64,000 nucleotides of DNA from NCBI GenBank assembly GCA_903875425.1, contig CAIQWC010000003.1, positions 1 to 64,000 of the forward strand, read 5' to 3'. The notes beneath the pieces are model-generated. The model was given only the letters and a program-made list of their open reading frames with translations, was not told the DNA's origin and made no database searches. The stretch is from an uncultured Actinomycetes bacterium. Lineage in GTDB: Bacteria; Actinomycetota; Acidimicrobiia; Acidimicrobiales; RAAP-2. The position numbers were made by a program, and so were the translations under genes. This document shows, piece by piece, positions 18,206 through 27,940 of this stretch. Numbering within the stretch: position 1 is the stretch's first letter; each line of letters begins with the position of its first letter.

Positions 18206-19488
18206 TTGCCGCCACCTTCAGTGGCGTCGACATCGTCTACGTCATCATCATTGCGGCGCTGCTCTTGGCGTCCGGGGCGCTAGCGGCGGCCGAAACGGCG
18301 CTCGTTCGCACCTCACGAGTCAAAGCCAAAAGTTTGCAAGAGGAACGTCGACGAGGCGCTGATGCCCTCGTCGACCTTGTGCAACATCCCGAAAAGTTTC
18401 TTAATCCGGTACTACTGCTCGTCTTGATTTGCCAGCTGGTCTCCGCGACGCTGATTGGCGTATTGGCTTCCAACTGGTTGGGCTCGTGGGGCGTGCTCGT
18501 TGCCACGCTCTTCGAAGTCATCGTGATTTTCGTATTATTTGAAGCGGTACCGAAGAACTGGTCGGTCCATCACCCCGAGCGCGCTGCTTTGGCGGCGGCC
18601 CCGGTGGTGCGAGCGGTCATTAAGTTCCCCGTCATCAAAGCCATCTCAACGGTCTTAATTGGCTTAGCGGACTTGATTCTTGGTCGCCGAGGGGAGAATG
18701 CTCACATCTCTATGGTTACCGAGTCTGAGCTGCTCGCCATGGCTGACGTGGCACAAGCCGAATCGGTCATTGACTCTGAAGAGCGCCAATTTATCCACTC
18801 GGTAATTGATTTCGGCGACACGGTGGTTCGAGAAGTGATGGTACCGCGTCCTGATCTCGTAGCACTAGAGAACACCATTACTGTCAGCGGAGCACTCGTT
18901 GAAGCTCTCGAAGCTGGTTTCTCGAGGCTTCCGGTCTACGAGGAGTCCATCGATAACGTTGTGGGGCTGGCCTACATTCGCGACCTGATGCGCTTGGAGC
19001 GAGATGGCCGAGGCGATGAATTGATCATCACCCACCTTCGAAGCGCCACCTTCGTACCAGAAACGAAACCCGTCACAGCCCTGTTGCGCGAAATGCAACG
19101 CGAGCGTATCCACCTCGTGGTGATCGTGGACGAATACGGCGGTACCGCAGGCGTAGCAACCTTAGAAGACTTAATCGAAGAGCTCATTGGCGAGATTGAC
19201 GATGAGTTCGACAAGGCTTCAGCAACGGCATCGAAGATTGATGACCGTACCTACCTCGTTCCAGGTCGCATGTCGATTGATGAAGTCGACGACCTCATTG
19301 GTCACGAGCTACCCAAGGGTGGCTTCGACACCATCGGTGGCCTGCTTATGGATTTACTCGGCGCTTTCCCCGAAGCTGGCGAATCGGTAGAAGCGCCCGG
19401 TGCCAGGCTTACGGCGATGGAGATTGATGGTCGAAAGATCGAGACCGTGCAGATTGTGCTCGCAGCGTCATCAGGCGAGGACGCCTAG
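18202..19488 (+). CDS. CNNM/CorC-type transporter with CBS domains (TlyC/hemolysin C family)
   Basis: A 428-residue membrane protein. A DUF21/CNNM transmembrane domain with about four helices occupies residues 1-170. A CBS pair (about 205-330) follows, with MVPRPDLVAL and VVIVDEYGGTAGVATLEDLIEE, then a C-terminal CorC/HlyC transporter-associated domain to about residue 420. Relatives export magnesium or cobalt; the old name hemolysin C is not a good guide to function. The GTG start overlaps the ybeY stop. Confidence 0.92.
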   Translation: MIAATFSGVDIVYVIIIAALLLASGALAAAETALVRTSRVKAKSLQEERRRGADALVDLVQHPEKFLNPVLLLVLICQLVSATLIGVLASNWLGSWGVLVATLFEVIVIFVLFEAVPKNWSVHHPERAALAAAPVVRAVIKFPVIKAISTVLIGLADLILGRRGENAHISMVTESELLAMADVAQAESVIDSEERQFIHSVIDFGDTVVREVMVPRPDLVALENTITVSGALVEALEAGFSRLPVYEESIDNVVGLAYIRDLMRLERDGRGDELIITHLRSATFVPETKPVTALLREMQRERIHLVVIVDEYGGTAGVATLEDLIEELIGEIDDEFDKASATASKIDDRTYLVPGRMSIDEVDDLIGHELPKGGFDTIGGLLMDLLGAFPEAGESVEAPGARLTAMEIDGRKIETVQIVLAASSGEDA

Positions 19489-20384
19489 TGCGATCAGGAT
19501 TCGTGGCGGTCGTCGGCCGACCCAACGTAGGAAAATCCACCTTAGTAAACGCCTTTGTTGGGGAAAAAGTAACCATCACCTCAGCGAAACCAAACACCAC
19601 GCGCCACCAGATTCGTGGTGTCTTCACTGATGATCGCGCCCAAGTGGTCTTCGTCGACACACCAGGTATTCATCGGCCCCGCACCAAACTCGGAGAGCGG
19701 TTGAATGAGTCGGCCTTTGCCGCCTTCGAAGGCGTTGACCTCGTGTTAGCGCTCGTAGAAGCCCACAGCGACATTGGTCCTGGTGACCGCTTAGTGCTGA
19801 ATCACAGCATTGAAGCGGCCCGGCGTTTTGAACTACCGCTCTATGTCGTGGTCAACAAGATTGACCGAGCCGGCGCGAACGGTACGGCTGATCAGCTCAT
19901 GAAAGTCAGCGCGGTAGTCGACGAGATCGGCCACGGTGTCCTTGCTGCAACGACCGATGCTATCGAATACTTCCCCGTTTCCGCTCGGAGCGGAAAGGGG
20001 GTAGAGCGGCTGTTGGACAGCATCATTGAACTCCTCGAAGAAGGACCGGCCTTTTACCCCGAAGACATGGCGAGCGATCAGAGCGAAACGGACTGGATTG
20101 CAGAGGTGGTCCGAGAGCAACTCTTGAGTCGTTGCCACGATGAATTACCCCACTCAATTTATTGTCGAGTAACCGAATACGAGCTTCCCCGTATTCGCGT
20201 CGAGATTCTCGTGGAGCGAGACAGCCAGAAGGGTATCGTCATCGGTAAGGGTGGCGAGATCTTGAAAGAAGTTGGTATCGCGGCTCGGAAACAACTCGCC
20301 GAAGGTATTCACCTCGAGCTCTATGTGCGAGTGGAGAAGGGCTGGCAAGGTCGCAGCGAAGTACTTGACCGCTTGGGTTTTTAA
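19488..20384 (+). CDS. era: GTPase Era
   Basis: A 298-residue GTPase for 30S assembly. G1 GRPNVGKS is at residues 10-17, G3 DTPG follows near 56 and NKID near 125. A C-terminal KH domain contains VIGKGGEILKEVG. It binds the 3' end of 16S rRNA. GTG start inside TAGTG, coupled to the CNNM gene. Its stop interlocks with that of the convergent helicase gene (TTAA). Confidence 0.97.
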   Translation: MRSGFVAVVGRPNVGKSTLVNAFVGEKVTITSAKPNTTRHQIRGVFTDDRAQVVFVDTPGIHRPRTKLGERLNESAFAAFEGVDLVLALVEAHSDIGPGDRLVLNHSIEAARRFELPLYVVVNKIDRAGANGTADQLMKVSAVVDEIGHGVLAATTDAIEYFPVSARSGKGVERLLDSIIELLEEGPAFYPEDMASDQSETDWIAEVVREQLLSRCHDELPHSIYCRVTEYELPRIRVEILVERDSQKGIVIGKGGEILKEVGIAARKQLAEGIHLELYVRVEKGWQGRSEVLDRLGF

Positions 20385-22294
20385 GCCTTCGCGATCCGAT
20401 GGAGGAATGCGAGGACCTCATCGCGATCTCGCGTTCGCTTAAAGGGCGGCAGTGCCTCGAGGAGTACCTTTCGATACCCCGCTGTGGCTAGGCGATCATC
20501 GAGAATGGCTACGACGCCTTCGTCGAGGATGGATCGAATCAATCGACCAGCACCCTGGGCCAACAAGGTTGCCGCACGGGGTAAGTCAATAATACTGAAG
20601 GCTCGATTGTCTCCTACCGCTGAACGCCGAGCTTGCAAGAGGGGGTCATCGGGACGACCAAAGGGGAGTCGGTCAATGATGACGAGCGAAAGGCTTCGAC
20701 CGGGCACGTCAAGGCCCTGCCACATGCCCATCGTGGCGAAGAGGCAGGCGTCCTCATGCTCGCGAAATTGCTCGATGAGTTGGGGAGCACTCGAAGCGTC
20801 GCGCTGAACCAAAATTGGATGTTCGACCGCTTTTTCAACGATGGACGAGACAATATCGAGCGCTCGATATGAAGTAAATAAGGCCAAGGTTCGTCCGCCG
20901 GCCGCATTGACCAGTTCAATGATTTCCGAGGCCATTTTTTCTTCGGCGTCGCCCGCTTTGCGATCACCGAGGCCTTCGGGGACATAGAGCAAACCTTGCG
21001 TGGCGAAGTCAAAGGGACTTCCTGCGTCAAGGTGGCGATATTCGCCGTCTGCTAGGCGCAGCCGCTCAGCAAAACGCGGAGGAATCGTCGCCGAAGTCAG
21101 AATCACCGTCGACTCGGCGAAGAGTTGTTCATGAAGCAGCGGTCCGACCTCAATGGGGGAGAGCACAAGGTGGCGTTGCGAGCGAAATCCTTGCACCCAG
21201 CAAACTTCTCCGGGCCGCTGTGCCGTGATCCGGCCGATCTCTTCGATGAGTGCCGTCGCCATCGAAATAGTTCTCGGCGCTTCGGTATTGGTGCCGGGAT
21301 CAACGTTTCTCAGTGAGCTGAGGAGCTTACGTAGGCTTTGATCACAACGTTGGAGCACCGAAGCGAGTGCGACATCGCGGCTTAGCTCAACGGGTGCCGC
21401 ATCAGGATGGGCGAGCAGCGCATCGGCGAGGTCGTCGCTGGCCGCGATGACCTCTGTGATCACGGTGGGGTCGGCTTTAAGCAAGGGCCTCGCGGAAACC
21501 GCCACCGTACGAAGTCGATTAGGGGGTAACTCAATGCCAAGGCACTGGGTCATAACGCCCTCGAGTTCGTGGGCCTCATCGATGACGATGAGGTGATGCT
21601 CGGGAAGCACAGAGCCAGCTGACGCTAAGTCCGCGCCGAGGAGGTGCAGATTAGTGATGACGATATCGGCTTCGCTCGCTTCGGCTCGAGCTCGTTCAGC
21701 AAAGCACCGAGAGCCCGAAGGGCAGGTAAAGACACCAGGGCATTCGCGGGGCCCTACCGAGACCATGGACCACGCTTTATCGGAGACGGGCTCGGCTAGG
21801 TCTGCGCGGTCGCCTGAGACCGTGGTGCCCTCCCACGTCATCAGCCTCTTCACCTGAGGGACTAGGCGCTCCGATTCGGCCACCTGTTCTTCTTGGTCCT
21901 CGAGACTTGATTGGAAGCCCCTAAGCCCCAACTCGACGACTCGTTGACGGCAGGCGTAGTTCTGGCGACCCTTGAGCACTGCCACGGAAGCACCGCCGAG
22001 TTCAGCCGCTACCAAGGGGGCATCTCGCTTGGCGAGTTGTTCTTGGAGCGCCTTGGTGGCCGTGGCGATGACTACGCGCTGACCCGCACGAATTGCGGGT
22101 ACGAGGTAGGCGAGGGATTTACCGGTGCCCGTTCCCGCCTGCACGATGAGGTGGGTTTTATCGGCGAAGGCGTCCTCCACGGCTTCTGCCATACGTACTT
22201 GACCGTGGCGAGACTCCCCGCCGCCAGGCAAGGCCGCAGTCACAGCGCCTAAGTCCTCGGCCGGGGTGGTGATGATGGGGGAATGCTTAGACAC
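20381..22294 (-). CDS. DinG/XPD-like ATP-dependent DNA helicase
   Basis: A superfamily 2 Rad3/XPD-type helicase of about 637 residues. Walker A QAGTGTGKS is near residue 50, the DEAH box in VIDEAHELEG near 240, and late motifs include FATMGMWQGLDVPG and QGAGRLIRS. Cysteines around residue 170-205 (CPGVFTCPSGSRCF) suggest an iron-sulfur cluster, as in DinG. It probably unwinds DNA during repair or at R-loops. I chose GTG 22294; the frame is open further upstream to 22348, but that part overlaps the divergent uppS promoter. Confidence 0.88.
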   Translation of the reverse strand: MSKHSPIITTPAEDLGAVTAALPGGGESRHGQVRMAEAVEDAFADKTHLIVQAGTGTGKSLAYLVPAIRAGQRVVIATATKALQEQLAKRDAPLVAAELGGASVAVLKGRQNYACRQRVVELGLRGFQSSLEDQEEQVAESERLVPQVKRLMTWEGTTVSGDRADLAEPVSDKAWSMVSVGPRECPGVFTCPSGSRCFAERARAEASEADIVITNLHLLGADLASAGSVLPEHHLIVIDEAHELEGVMTQCLGIELPPNRLRTVAVSARPLLKADPTVITEVIAASDDLADALLAHPDAAPVELSRDVALASVLQRCDQSLRKLLSSLRNVDPGTNTEAPRTISMATALIEEIGRITAQRPGEVCWVQGFRSQRHLVLSPIEVGPLLHEQLFAESTVILTSATIPPRFAERLRLADGEYRHLDAGSPFDFATQGLLYVPEGLGDRKAGDAEEKMASEIIELVNAAGGRTLALFTSYRALDIVSSIVEKAVEHPILVQRDASSAPQLIEQFREHEDACLFATMGMWQGLDVPGRSLSLVIIDRLPFGRPDDPLLQARRSAVGDNRAFSIIDLPRAATLLAQGAGRLIRSILDEGVVAILDDRLATAGYRKVLLEALPPFKRTRDRDEVLAFLHRIAKA

Positions 22295-22303
22295 AGTCCT
22301 AGC

Positions 22304-22358
22304 ACCGTAGCGAATTCCGGGCCTCCCACCAACGACCACCACGCCCACCCACTAGCGT
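22304..22358. promoter_or_regulatory. Divergent promoters of the helicase and uppS
   Basis: On the minus strand TACGGT (22304-22309) ends 9 nt before the helicase GTG. On the plus strand TAGCGT (22353-22358) ends 6 nt before the uppS GTG. Both genes appear to lack a leader. Confidence 0.5.
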
Positions 22359-22364
22359 CGAAGT

Positions 22365-23129
22365 GTGCCTCGTACGCCCAAACAGCAATTTGAGACCTTC
22401 TTGGACCCTACAATCCCTTCTGAGATCGATGCTTCGCGTATTCCGACCCATGTGGCTTGCGTGATGGATGGAAACGGCCGCTGGGCCAATCAGCGGGGCT
22501 TGCCCCGCACGGACGGTCACGCCGCAGGCGAAGAGGCCCTGGTCGACTGTGTCGATGGAGCGCTCGAGCTGGGCGTGTCGTGGCTCACGCTCTATGCCTT
22601 CTCAACGGAGAACTGGAAGCGTCCCGTCGACGAGGTCCGCTACCTCATGGGATTTAACGAAGGCTTACTCATGAGGCGACGCGATGAACTCAATGAAAAA
22701 GGCGTGCGAATTCAATTCGCCGGTCGTCGTGACTGGCGCGTACCGAAGCGAGTACTCAAGCGCATGGATGAAGCTCAGGCGCTCACCCAAGATAATCGCC
22801 GTCTGACCTTGACGATGGCCTTCAACTACGGCGGCCGAGCGGAGATTGTCGATGCGGTCAAGGCCATGGTGGCTGATGGAGTGAGTGAGGCGAAGGTTTC
22901 AGAGCAACAGATTCGCAAGTATCTCTATCACCCTGAGATGCCCGACCCCGACCTCGTCGTTCGCACGTCGGGGGAATTTCGTATCTCGAACTTTTTACTC
23001 TGGCAGATCGCCTACTCAGAGTTGATCTTTCCCGATGTACTGTGGCCTGACTTTCGTCGACACGATCTCTACCAAGCGGTCTTGGAGTACCAGCGCAGAG
23101 AGCGGCGCTACGGAGGTTTGGAGACCTGA
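22365..23129 (+). CDS. uppS: Isoprenyl (undecaprenyl-type) diphosphate synthase
   Basis: A 254-residue cis-prenyltransferase. MDGNGRWA near residue 34 carries the catalytic aspartate, LTLYAFSTENWKRP follows, and the C-terminal PDLVVRTSGEFRISNFLLWQ ends the catalytic core. It makes the long polyprenyl diphosphate carrier for cell-wall synthesis. Actinobacteria can have two such enzymes with different chain lengths; which one this is cannot be seen. It heads uppS-membrane protein-recO-photolyase-hemW. Confidence 0.94.
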   Translation: MPRTPKQQFETFLDPTIPSEIDASRIPTHVACVMDGNGRWANQRGLPRTDGHAAGEEALVDCVDGALELGVSWLTLYAFSTENWKRPVDEVRYLMGFNEGLLMRRRDELNEKGVRIQFAGRRDWRVPKRVLKRMDEAQALTQDNRRLTLTMAFNYGGRAEIVDAVKAMVADGVSEAKVSEQQIRKYLYHPEMPDPDLVVRTSGEFRISNFLLWQIAYSELIFPDVLWPDFRRHDLYQAVLEYQRRERRYGGLET

Positions 23130-23359
23130 TGCTTAAGTGGATTCTGTTCGGACTCGGTGCGTGCTTTCTCCTTGGCGTGTTTGGCACTGTGATGTTTGTG
23201 CTCCACGGCTTCCTCGTATTTTTTGTGATTATCGCCGCCGTCGCATTGCTCGTAGGTCTCGGTAACTATTTAAATTCGGTACTGGGGATTAAGTACAAAG
23301 CCCAAAAGTTCAACGACCCTCACCGTGATCGGGGAGACACCCCCGGCGAGGCCCCGTGA
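23129..23359 (+). CDS. Small two-helix membrane protein
   Basis: A 76-residue protein of unknown function. Residues 2-52 are hydrophobic with a glycine break, forming two predicted membrane helices. A charged C-terminal tail (KYKAQKFNDPHRDRGD) probably faces the cytoplasm. Its ATG overlaps the uppS stop (TGATG) and its own stop overlaps recO, so it is translated as part of the operon and is likely real. Confidence 0.75.
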   Translation: MLKWILFGLGACFLLGVFGTVMFVLHGFLVFFVIIAAVALLVGLGNYLNSVLGIKYKAQKFNDPHRDRGDTPGEAP

Positions 23360-24078
23360 GTCAGGTCCGCGATATCGGGCTTGTGCTTCGCACCTATCGT
23401 CTCGGTGAGGCAGATCGCATCGTGGTGATCATGACCCAAGCTCACGGCAAGGTTCGTTGTGTAGCAAAGGGAGTCCGTAAAGTTGGCTCTCGTTTTGGGG
23501 CGCGCCTTGAACCCATCACCTACATCGATGTGGCCTTTTGGAAGGGTCGTAGCGAACTAGGAGTCATCAACCAAGTCGAAGTCCTTAATCGTTATAACTC
23601 GATTCGCTCTGATTACGACCGCATGAACGCGGCAATGTCCATGCTTGAGGTGACTGACCACGTCACCCAAGATGCCCATCCCGACGAGCGCCTTCTAGAA
23701 ACGCTCATTCGAGCGCTAACGGTCCTGAACGATGACCGCAAGGATCCGCAACTCGTTGCCGCGGCGTATTTTCTTCGCGTCCTCGATCTTGATGGTGCTC
23801 GGCCTGAAGTAGAGGCATGTGTCTCTTGCGGCGAAGACCAAGGCATCGTGGCGTTCGATTTCTTAGAAGGCGGCGTGTTATGTCGATCATGTCGTCAGGG
23901 TCGACCGGTATCTCCTGAGGCGCTCGGGTTGTTGCGCCGGATCTTCGGTGGAGATCTCGGCACGGTTTTAGAAGAGACGGCACCCGAAGGAGTGCTCGAA
24001 CTAAGGGCAATCAGCGTTGAAGCTATGGAAATTCACCTCGATAGGCGACTTCGAAGCGTACGGTCCCTAGGATCATGA
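23356..24078 (+). CDS. recO: DNA repair protein RecO
   Basis: A 240-residue recombination mediator. An N-terminal OB fold (about 1-80) includes GLVLRTYRLGEADRIVV, followed by a helical domain. A four-cysteine zinc motif is present: CVSCGEDQG and CRSC near residues 155-182. It helps load RecA onto SSB-coated DNA with RecR. The GTG start overlaps the preceding gene by 4 bp. Confidence 0.94.
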   Translation: MSQVRDIGLVLRTYRLGEADRIVVIMTQAHGKVRCVAKGVRKVGSRFGARLEPITYIDVAFWKGRSELGVINQVEVLNRYNSIRSDYDRMNAAMSMLEVTDHVTQDAHPDERLLETLIRALTVLNDDRKDPQLVAAAYFLRVLDLDGARPEVEACVSCGEDQGIVAFDFLEGGVLCRSCRQGRPVSPEALGLLRRIFGGDLGTVLEETAPEGVLELRAISVEAMEIHLDRRLRSVRSLGS

Positions 24079-25499
24079 GCGTGAGTAATGGCCCCGCGAT
24101 CATGTGGTTTCGACGCGATCTTCGTCTCGGCGACCACCCCGCTCTCCATGAAGCGGTCAAGCTCGGCGGCGAAGCAGGAGTCGTCGGTGTCTTTGTCCTT
24201 GACGATGCCCTCTTGGCACCGTCGGGTAAGCCACGAGCTCAGTTTTTAGCGGGCTGCCTCGACGCACTCAATGACTCTATGGATGGTCATCTTGTTATCT
24301 TGAAGGGTGATCCGACCATTGTTATTCCCGATTTGGCCCAAGGGCTGAACGCACCGGCAGTTGTGGTGAGCGCTGATTTTGGACCCTATGGGCAGCGACG
24401 AGACAGTGGTGTCGAAGCAATTTTGGGACTGGACCGCATTGCCTTCGAGCGCGTGGGGTCGTCCTACGCCGTCGACCCTGGCACGGTACTGTCGGAAAAA
24501 GGAGCACCCCTCAAGGTATTTACTGCCTTTCGTCGGCGGTGGGAATTATTAGGCCCCCACATCGTGCTGCCCGTTCCTGAGGTGTCCTGGGTGGACTTTC
24601 CCTCGATGGCCACAACGAGCCAAATTGTCGAAGACGCAGGACGCTCGAGGCCTGCGCGCTTCGAAGGGCTTGCACACGACGCTACCCCAGGCTCCTTTCA
24701 GCCGGGCGAAGCAGCAGCGTTGGATCGACTCAATGAGTTTGCTGGCGCCAAGGCGCTTCACTACCGAGCGATGCGCGACATGATGGCAGAGCCTGGGACC
24801 TCAGGGTTAAGTCCCTACCTACGATTTGGCTGTATCCACCCTCGAACGGCACTCAACGCGGTGGCTGGTGATGACGAAGGATCTGTCACCTTCCGCTCGG
24901 AGATTGCTTGGCGCGAGTTCTATGCCGATGTCCTCTTTCACGAACCTCGCTCTGCGAGGGAAACCTTGCAGCCATCATTGCGTAGCTTACGGTGGGACAG
25001 CGGCCCGATAGCTGTCGAACACTTCCAAGCCTGGGCTCGTGGCGAGACGGGAATTCCCCTCGTTGATGCGGGCATGCGGCAACTCTTGGCCGAAGGCTGG
25101 ATGCATAATCGTACGCGCATGATTTGCGCGAGTTTTCTGGTTAAGCACCTTCACATCGACTGGCGTTGGGGCGCACGCTGGTTTATGGATCGACTGATCG
25201 ATGGAGATCTCGCCTCTAACAGTCACGGTTGGCAGTGGACGGCGGGGACCGGTACTGATGCTGCGCCGTTTCATCGCATCTTTTCACCTATCGCTCAGGC
25301 CGAACGTTTTGACGTGGCCGGTAGCTACATTCGGCGTTACGTTACCGAACTAGCTAGCGTGGAACCACCGCAGCTTTACCAGCCAGGAGGGGGAAGCGGT
25401 CTGCTTCGCCCCGAGGCGTACCCTGAAGCCATCGTTGAGTTGAAAGCGGAACGAGAAGAAGCGCTCGCTCGCTTCGCTGAAGCCCGCGGCAAGTCGTGA
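24075..25499 (+). CDS. phr: Deoxyribodipyrimidine photolyase (class I)
   Basis: A 474-residue cryptochrome/photolyase family protein. The N-terminal antenna domain begins IMWFRRDLRLGDHPAL. The FAD domain contains LSPYLRFGCIHPR, the WREFYADV segment, WMHNRTRM and SNSHGWQWTAGTGTDAAP. The asparagine before HGW matches the flavin-contacting Asn378 of E. coli photolyase, and the tryptophans of the electron-transfer chain are present. It repairs UV-induced pyrimidine dimers using blue light. It overlaps recO upstream and hemW downstream by 4 bp each. Confidence 0.93.
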   Translation: MSVSNGPAIMWFRRDLRLGDHPALHEAVKLGGEAGVVGVFVLDDALLAPSGKPRAQFLAGCLDALNDSMDGHLVILKGDPTIVIPDLAQGLNAPAVVVSADFGPYGQRRDSGVEAILGLDRIAFERVGSSYAVDPGTVLSEKGAPLKVFTAFRRRWELLGPHIVLPVPEVSWVDFPSMATTSQIVEDAGRSRPARFEGLAHDATPGSFQPGEAAALDRLNEFAGAKALHYRAMRDMMAEPGTSGLSPYLRFGCIHPRTALNAVAGDDEGSVTFRSEIAWREFYADVLFHEPRSARETLQPSLRSLRWDSGPIAVEHFQAWARGETGIPLVDAGMRQLLAEGWMHNRTRMICASFLVKHLHIDWRWGARWFMDRLIDGDLASNSHGWQWTAGTGTDAAPFHRIFSPIAQAERFDVAGSYIRRYVTELASVEPPQLYQPGGGSGLLRPEAYPEAIVELKAEREEALARFAEARGKS

Positions 25500-26572
25500 C
25501 CAAGGCCAACTCGGACTACGGGGTATACCTCCACGTCCCGTTTTGCCGGCAACGGTGCGACTACTGCGCTTTTGTCACCTATATCGATCGGGACCATGAT
25601 CGAGCAGCATACGTAGATGGCGTGATTCGAGAGCTCCGAGAACAACAGCGTCCAGCCACGTCGGTATTTTTTGGAGGCGGCACCCCATCAATGCTGGACG
25701 CTCACCACGTAGCTCGCATCTTGAGCGTCATTGACCGTAGCGATGATGCCGAAGTGACCCTAGAACTCAATCCTGAGGATGCCCATCCCACCTACCTTCG
25801 AGATATCCGTGAGGCGGGTGTGACCAGACTGAGCGTCGGGATTCAGTCGACTGCCTCCCATGTGCTCAGGGCACTAGGGCGAGTACACCGCGCTGATGGT
25901 GCTCGAGCGCTTAGTCAGATGATTGACGCGATTGGCTTTGTGTCATGGTCTATGGATCTCATCGTCGGAACCGTTGGCGAAAGCGATAGGGATCTCATGG
26001 AAAGTATCGAGACGGTGCTTGATCATGGGGCCGCGCCACCGCATCTTTCGGCGTACTTACTAACTCCAGAGCGCGCCACAGCGCTCGGCAAAGACCGACG
26101 GCGACACCCTGATGAAGAAACGCTCGCTGACCGCTACCTCTTGCTTAGTGAGGCACTCGAAGCGCGCGGCTATGGCTGTTACGAGATCTCGAATTTCGCG
26201 AAACCCGGGCACGAATGTCGACATAATCTTTTGTACTGGAACCAAGGTGACTATCTCGGCGTCGGGCCAGCCGCCCATGGTCATCACCACGGGAGACGGT
26301 CATGGAGAATTGCGAACCTTGACACCTGGCTCCACCATGTGGCATTAGAGATATCGACAGAAGCCGGTTTTGAACTCGTCGATGCTGCTGCGGCACACTT
26401 GGAGCGGGCAGCGCTGGCCTTGAGAACACGAGAGGGCGTGCCAGCCCAGATGTTGCCCAATGCTCGTGAGCTAGACGCGTTCGTTAGCCTTCGTGGAGAT
26501 CGGGTCGTGTTGACCCCGCGAGGACGGCTTATGGCCGACGAGATTGCACGCCGGCTCGAGATCACCGCGTAA
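25496..26572 (+). CDS. hemW: Radical SAM protein HemW (HemN-like)
   Basis: A 358-residue radical SAM enzyme. The cluster motif CRQRCDYC is at residues 18-25, followed by FFGGGTPSML and the LELNPEDAHPTYL segment. The C-terminal HemN-like domain contains YEISNFAKPGHECRHNLLYW. HemW proteins are heme chaperones rather than coproporphyrinogen oxidases. The GTG start overlaps the photolyase stop. Confidence 0.9.
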   Translation: MTKANSDYGVYLHVPFCRQRCDYCAFVTYIDRDHDRAAYVDGVIRELREQQRPATSVFFGGGTPSMLDAHHVARILSVIDRSDDAEVTLELNPEDAHPTYLRDIREAGVTRLSVGIQSTASHVLRALGRVHRADGARALSQMIDAIGFVSWSMDLIVGTVGESDRDLMESIETVLDHGAAPPHLSAYLLTPERATALGKDRRRHPDEETLADRYLLLSEALEARGYGCYEISNFAKPGHECRHNLLYWNQGDYLGVGPAAHGHHHGRRSWRIANLDTWLHHVALEISTEAGFELVDAAAAHLERAALALRTREGVPAQMLPNARELDAFVSLRGDRVVLTPRGRLMADEIARRLEITA

Positions 26573-26600
26573 TGGCTACGGAGCCTCGCTCCTGAGGCCC

Positions 26601-26606
26601 TAGGCT
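26601..26606 (+). promoter_or_regulatory. -10 box of glyS (near-leaderless)
   Basis: TAGGCT ends 8 nt before the glyS ATG. No ribosome binding site intervenes. Confidence 0.55.
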
Positions 26607-26614
26607 CTTGTGCC

Positions 26615-27940
26615 ATGAGTGACCCTAGTGAAACGAACGACCCGAGCTTGATGGAGAAAGTCGTAAACCTGTCCAAGCGACGTGGTTTCATCTTCCCCTC
26701 CGCTGAAATTTACGGCGGTTTCCGCTCGACCTACGACTATGGCCCGTTGGGCGTCTTGATGCTCCGCAACGTCAAAAACGCATGGTGGCGATCGATGGTT
26801 CAGTATCGCGATGATGTCGTGGGCTTGGATGCAGCGATCCTGTCGCCACCAACGGTATGGGCAGCATCGGGTCATCTGGGCAATTTTTCTGACCCCATGG
26901 TGGATTGCCGTAATTGCAAGGAACGCCACCGCGCTGATCACATTGGCGATACCTGTCCTCAGTGTGGATCCAAGGACTTAACGGAAGCTCGAGATTTTCA
27001 ATTGATGTTCAAGACCCACGCTGGTCCCGTCGAACACGATGCTTCGGTGGCGTACCTGCGCCCCGAGACCGCCCAGGGCATGTTTATTAATTTTCTCAAT
27101 GTTCAGACCACGACGCGAAAGAAGCCGCCCTTTGGCATCGCTCAGATTGGTAAGAGCTTTCGAAACGAAATCACTCCTGGGAACTTCGTTTTCCGAACTC
27201 GTGAGTTCGAACAGATGGAAATGGAGTTCTTCGTACCACCCGAAGAAGCCACCACCTGGTACGAATATTGGATCAAGGCTCGTCACGACTGGTATCTCGA
27301 TTTAGGAATGCCGGCAGAGAAACTTCGCCTGAGACCCCATGACGATGACGAATTAAGTCACTACTCGGCAGGAACTACCGACGTTGAGTTTGCCTTTCCT
27401 TGGGGCTGGGGCGAGCTCGAAGGTATCGCGAACCGGACAGACTTTGACCTCAAGGCCCATGAGGCGGCCTCCGGAACGAAGCTTCAATACTTCGATCAAA
27501 CGAGCGACACGTGGTATACGCCCTACGTGATCGAGCCTGCGGCGGGGGCCACTCGGGCCATGATGGCCTTTTTGATTGCGGCCTATCAAGAAGATGAGGT
27601 TGGTGGCGAACTTCGTAGTGTCTTGAAGTTGGACTGGCGCTTAGCGCCCTATCAAGTTGCCGTGCTGCCCTTGTCTAAAAAGGACGAATTGGAGCCCACC
27701 GCTCGAGCGGTGCTCTCGATGCTGCAGCCTCACTTCCAATGTGACTATGACGTCACTCAATCCATTGGGCGTCGGTACCGTCGCCAAGACGAAGTGGGGA
27801 CACCGTGGTGTGTCACGGTCGATTTCGACAGTCTGGATGACAACTGTGTGACGGTGCGTGACCGCGATAGCACTGAGCAGGTGCGAGTTCCTATCGAGGG
27901 ACTCGTGGCTGAGTTAATCAGCCGAACCGCGAAGATCTAA
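26615..27940 (+). CDS. glyS: Glycyl-tRNA synthetase (dimeric class II type)
   Basis: A 441-residue alpha2-type synthetase. Motif 1 region IYGGFRSTYDYGPLG is followed by zinc ligands CRNC and CPQC (about residues 97-116), motif 2 around SFRNEITPGNFVFRTREF, and an anticodon-binding domain at the C-terminus. It charges tRNA-Gly. The length is standard for the actinobacterial enzyme. Its TAA stop overlaps the stop of the convergent ABC permease gene. Confidence 0.96.
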   Translation: MSDPSETNDPSLMEKVVNLSKRRGFIFPSAEIYGGFRSTYDYGPLGVLMLRNVKNAWWRSMVQYRDDVVGLDAAILSPPTVWAASGHLGNFSDPMVDCRNCKERHRADHIGDTCPQCGSKDLTEARDFQLMFKTHAGPVEHDASVAYLRPETAQGMFINFLNVQTTTRKKPPFGIAQIGKSFRNEITPGNFVFRTREFEQMEMEFFVPPEEATTWYEYWIKARHDWYLDLGMPAEKLRLRPHDDDELSHYSAGTTDVEFAFPWGWGELEGIANRTDFDLKAHEAASGTKLQYFDQTSDTWYTPYVIEPAAGATRAMMAFLIAAYQEDEVGGELRSVLKLDWRLAPYQVAVLPLSKKDELEPTARAVLSMLQPHFQCDYDVTQSIGRRYRRQDEVGTPWCVTVDFDSLDDNCVTVRDRDSTEQVRVPIEGLVAELISRTAKI